Shown: piece by piece, positions 62,040 through 64,000 of the stretch
Layout: each line of letters begins with the position of its first letter
Position numbering within the stretch: position 1 is the first letter of the stretch
Assembly (NCBI GenBank): GCA_016165875.1
Contig: JABBOT010000039.1
Span: 1 to 64,000, forward strand
DNA from: Acanthopleura granulata
Lineage: Eukaryota > Mollusca > Polyplacophora > Chitonida > Chitonidae
Direction: 5' to 3'
DNA length: 64,000 nt
The notes under the pieces: model-generated
The model's database searches: none
What the model was told of the DNA's origin: nothing
What the model saw: the letters and a program-made list of their open reading frames with translations, nothing else
Made by a program: the position numbers and the translations under genes

Positions 62040-64000
62040 ATCTTGGAGAAAAGTTCTCGCTATAGTCTCTTTAACTCTAGGCCCAGGAATCACAGAATGT
62101 ATCTGATTCTGAATTAAGATCACCTGCACGCCTTTGGTCAGTCTTGTTGATCAACAAAGTGAAGGTGGAAACACCGCAATTCCAAGCTGGAACAGAATTC
62201 CAACTAGAATCATCCATGCTTGTCTGCTTCTGATCTGGCGGACTCGGCTATGGTGGATCATAACACAGGTAAGTAAATGGGAAACAGTTCATCATAAAAA
62301 CAGTGACCATCCACCGCGTGTGTGTCCGGAGACTAGACCATCTCTTTGAATTATTTCGATCACAATTGCAATATTAATATCCTTAACCGAGGCTTTTTAT
62401 TCGACTGCTTCTTTGTTATACAAGATCGAGTCCAAGGCAGACGCATGTAGATTCTGAAGATTTTAAAAGCCAAACGATTGAGAAATCCCGGTTTGCAGTC
62501 TATACGATTTCTGCCCCTTATGCCCCATGGTGACCACTTATTTAGCGTGGGATGCATCTCTCTGAGAGGAACCTGTACGAGGCCTATGGTTAGGCCGTCA
62601 TCGAGAGGGTTATCTCAACAACAGGAATCCCTCAGCATTTTCACTTTGATATTTACGTGCTGGCCGACTCAGCTGATCGGGATTCTAAATGCTAAGCCAG
62701 ACATATCATGAATAAGCTCCGGGATCAAAAGCATAATGAAAGAAATTCAACTTCGTTTGCTTTAAAATAATTGTTGCCCGAACAAACCTGGATCATATGT
62801 GTTTTAGGTTGTTTTGAAAAAAAAACCTTGTGACTATCGACTTTAAACGCCAATTCATGGTTTACGAAAGCCGGACATAATGCCTGCAATTAAATTTGTC
62901 CCATTGGCTTCTTGTTGTCTTCTACAACATACAACCGAACCTGTTGAGTATAACATAATGTGTGATGTGATGGCGCTTAACACGAGAATGTGGCCATGTT
63001 TTCAGGTCTGCTTTGTCGGGCTGAATCTGCTACATCATCATAAGACAGCCACAGTTTGTGTCCGGCTCTTCCATCTGGTACATCGTCATCACAAGACAGC
63101 CTCAGTTTATGTCCACCTCTTCCATCTGGTACATCGTCATCACAAGACAGCCACAGTTCGTGTCCAGCTCTTCCATCTGGTACATTATCTTTTTTCACAA
63201 GACAGCCACAGTTTGTGTCCAGCTCTTCCATCTGGTACATTATCTTTTTTCACAAGACAGCCACAGTTTGTGTCCGGTTCTTCCATCTGGTACATTATAT
63301 TTTTTCACAAGACAGCCACAGTTTGTGTCCAGCTCTTCCATCTGGTACATTATCTTTTTTCACAAGACAGCCACAGTTTGTGTCCGGTTCTTCCATCTGG
63401 TACGTCGTCATCACAAGACAGCCACAGTTTGTGTCCAGCTCTTCCATCTGGTACATCGTCATCACAAGACAGCCAAAGTTGGCGTCCGGCTCTTCCATCT
63501 GGTACATCGTCATCACAAGACAGCCACAGTTTGTGTCCAGCTCTTCCATCTGGTACATCGTCATCACAAGACAGCCACAGTGTGTGTCCAGCTCTTCCAT
63601 CTGGTACATCGTCATCACAAGACAGCCACAGTTCGTGTCCAGCTCTTCCATCTGGTACATCGTCATCACAAGACAGCCACAGTTTGTGTCCAGCTCTTCC
63701 ATCTGGTACATTGTCATCACAAGACAGCCACAGTTTGTGTCCGGTTCTTCCATCTGGTACATCGTCATCACAGGACAGCCACAGTTTGTGTGCAGATCTT
63801 CCATCTGGTACATCGTCATCACAAGACAGCCACAGTTTGTGTCCAGCTCTTCCATCTGGTACATCGTCATCACAAGACAACCACAGTTTGTGTCCAGCTC
63901 TTCCATCTGGTACATCGTCATCACAAGACAGCCACAGTTTGTGTCCAGCTCTTCCATCTGGTACATCGTCATCACAAGACAGCCACAGTTCGTGTCCAGC
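62040..64000. repeat. Segmental block C, copy 3, running off the window
   Basis: Homologous to 11,610-14,170 up to about 63,030, after which the 51/55-bp minisatellite takes over to the window edge. No gene recognised. Confidence 0.65.
63032..64000. repeat. 51/55-bp minisatellite, about 19 units, open at right edge
   Basis: A unit of the form ACAAGACAGCCACAGTTTGT, GTCCAGCTCTTCCATCTGGT, ACATCGTCATC (51 bases) repeats to the end of the window. Units joined by TTATCTTTTTTCAC instead of TCGTCATCAC are 55 bases long and cluster at about 63,180-63,365. Since 51 is divisible by three, the minus strand has long false frames, including a 226-codon one of 17-residue repeats; the 55-base units break the frame. 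C1 has only one related patch (13,888-13,980). Confidence 0.95.

Larger units (their letters stand above)
57520..62040. repeat. Segmental block B, copy 3
   Basis: Homologous to B1 and B2 with the same anchors: GGAATGATGGATGTTTCAAA at 58,153; GCGATACACTTGGAGACATA at 58,229; AAGATCCATGTGCCATTTCA at 59,510; and the core at 60,984. It lacks the 3 kb insertion of B1. No gene recognised. Confidence 0.75.

Noticed and set aside
63295..63975. 226-codon minus-strand open frame made of 17-residue repeats
   Set aside because: It is the direct product of a 51-bp minisatellite lacking stops. Overlapping frames are open too, and 55-bp units break it.
1..64000. CRISPR arrays, bacterial operons, rRNA genes
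   Set aside because: The tandem repeats have no spacers, no prokaryotic gene structure is present, and no rRNA motif was recognised.

Overview
The window is eukaryotic, AT-rich, non-coding-looking genomic DNA, most likely from a mollusc. I base this on repeated copies of tRNA-derived SINEs whose body and tail I recognise from gastropod and bivalve genomes: a tail reading TTTACGCCGTACTCAAGAAT on the + strand, followed by a GGCGGCCAGCATTATGGTGG-type body. No intact protein-coding gene could be supported. The only convincing protein traces are two decayed mobile-element genes: a MULE-type (Mutator-like) transposase pseudogene at about 38.8-40.3 kb on the minus strand, and the C-terminal tail of a non-LTR retrotransposon ORF2 at about 19.8-20.3 kb on the minus strand. 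Other open frames look like chance openings or tandem-repeat artefacts.

The dominant structure is a diverged large-scale segmental repeat. By eye I can match blocks that recur in the same orientation and order, which I call X, Y, A, B, C and D. Layout: a 1.5 kb left edge with its own 0.8 kb-offset duplication; A1 (about 1.56-4.28 kb); B1 (4.29-11.6); C1 (11.6-14.2); D, single copy (14.2-18.7); X2 (18.7-24.6); an insert (24.6-25.8); Y2 (25.8-34.9); B2 (34.9-38.56); a MULE insert (38.56-40.37); X3 (40.37-44.4); Y3 (44.4-52.8); A3 (53.27-56.4); an insert (56.4-57.5); B3 (57.5-62.0); C3 (62.0 to the right edge). The inferred unit order is X-Y-A-B-C-D. Copy 2 lacks A between Y2 and B2, and lacks C and D between B2 and X3, where the MULE remnant sits. 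Block boundaries are visual and good to perhaps 50-100 bases. Copies are well diverged overall, with many indels.

This architecture allows relative dating. One SINE lies at the same place in all three B blocks and so predates the duplications. Others are copy-specific; one has a 12-bp target-site duplication and a clean empty site in the paralogous block. Two minisatellites (57 bp x 5 at 45.3 kb; 51/55 bp x about 19 at 63.0-64.0 kb) have paralogous positions without the array in the sister copy. Within B, a 70-bp GC-rich core is identical between B2 and B3 and nearly so in B1, although its flanks are clearly diverged. It is the best candidate here for an unrecognised functional element.

Limits: there was no alignment, database search or expression evidence. 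Species, block boundaries and all functional readings of non-coding DNA are inference.
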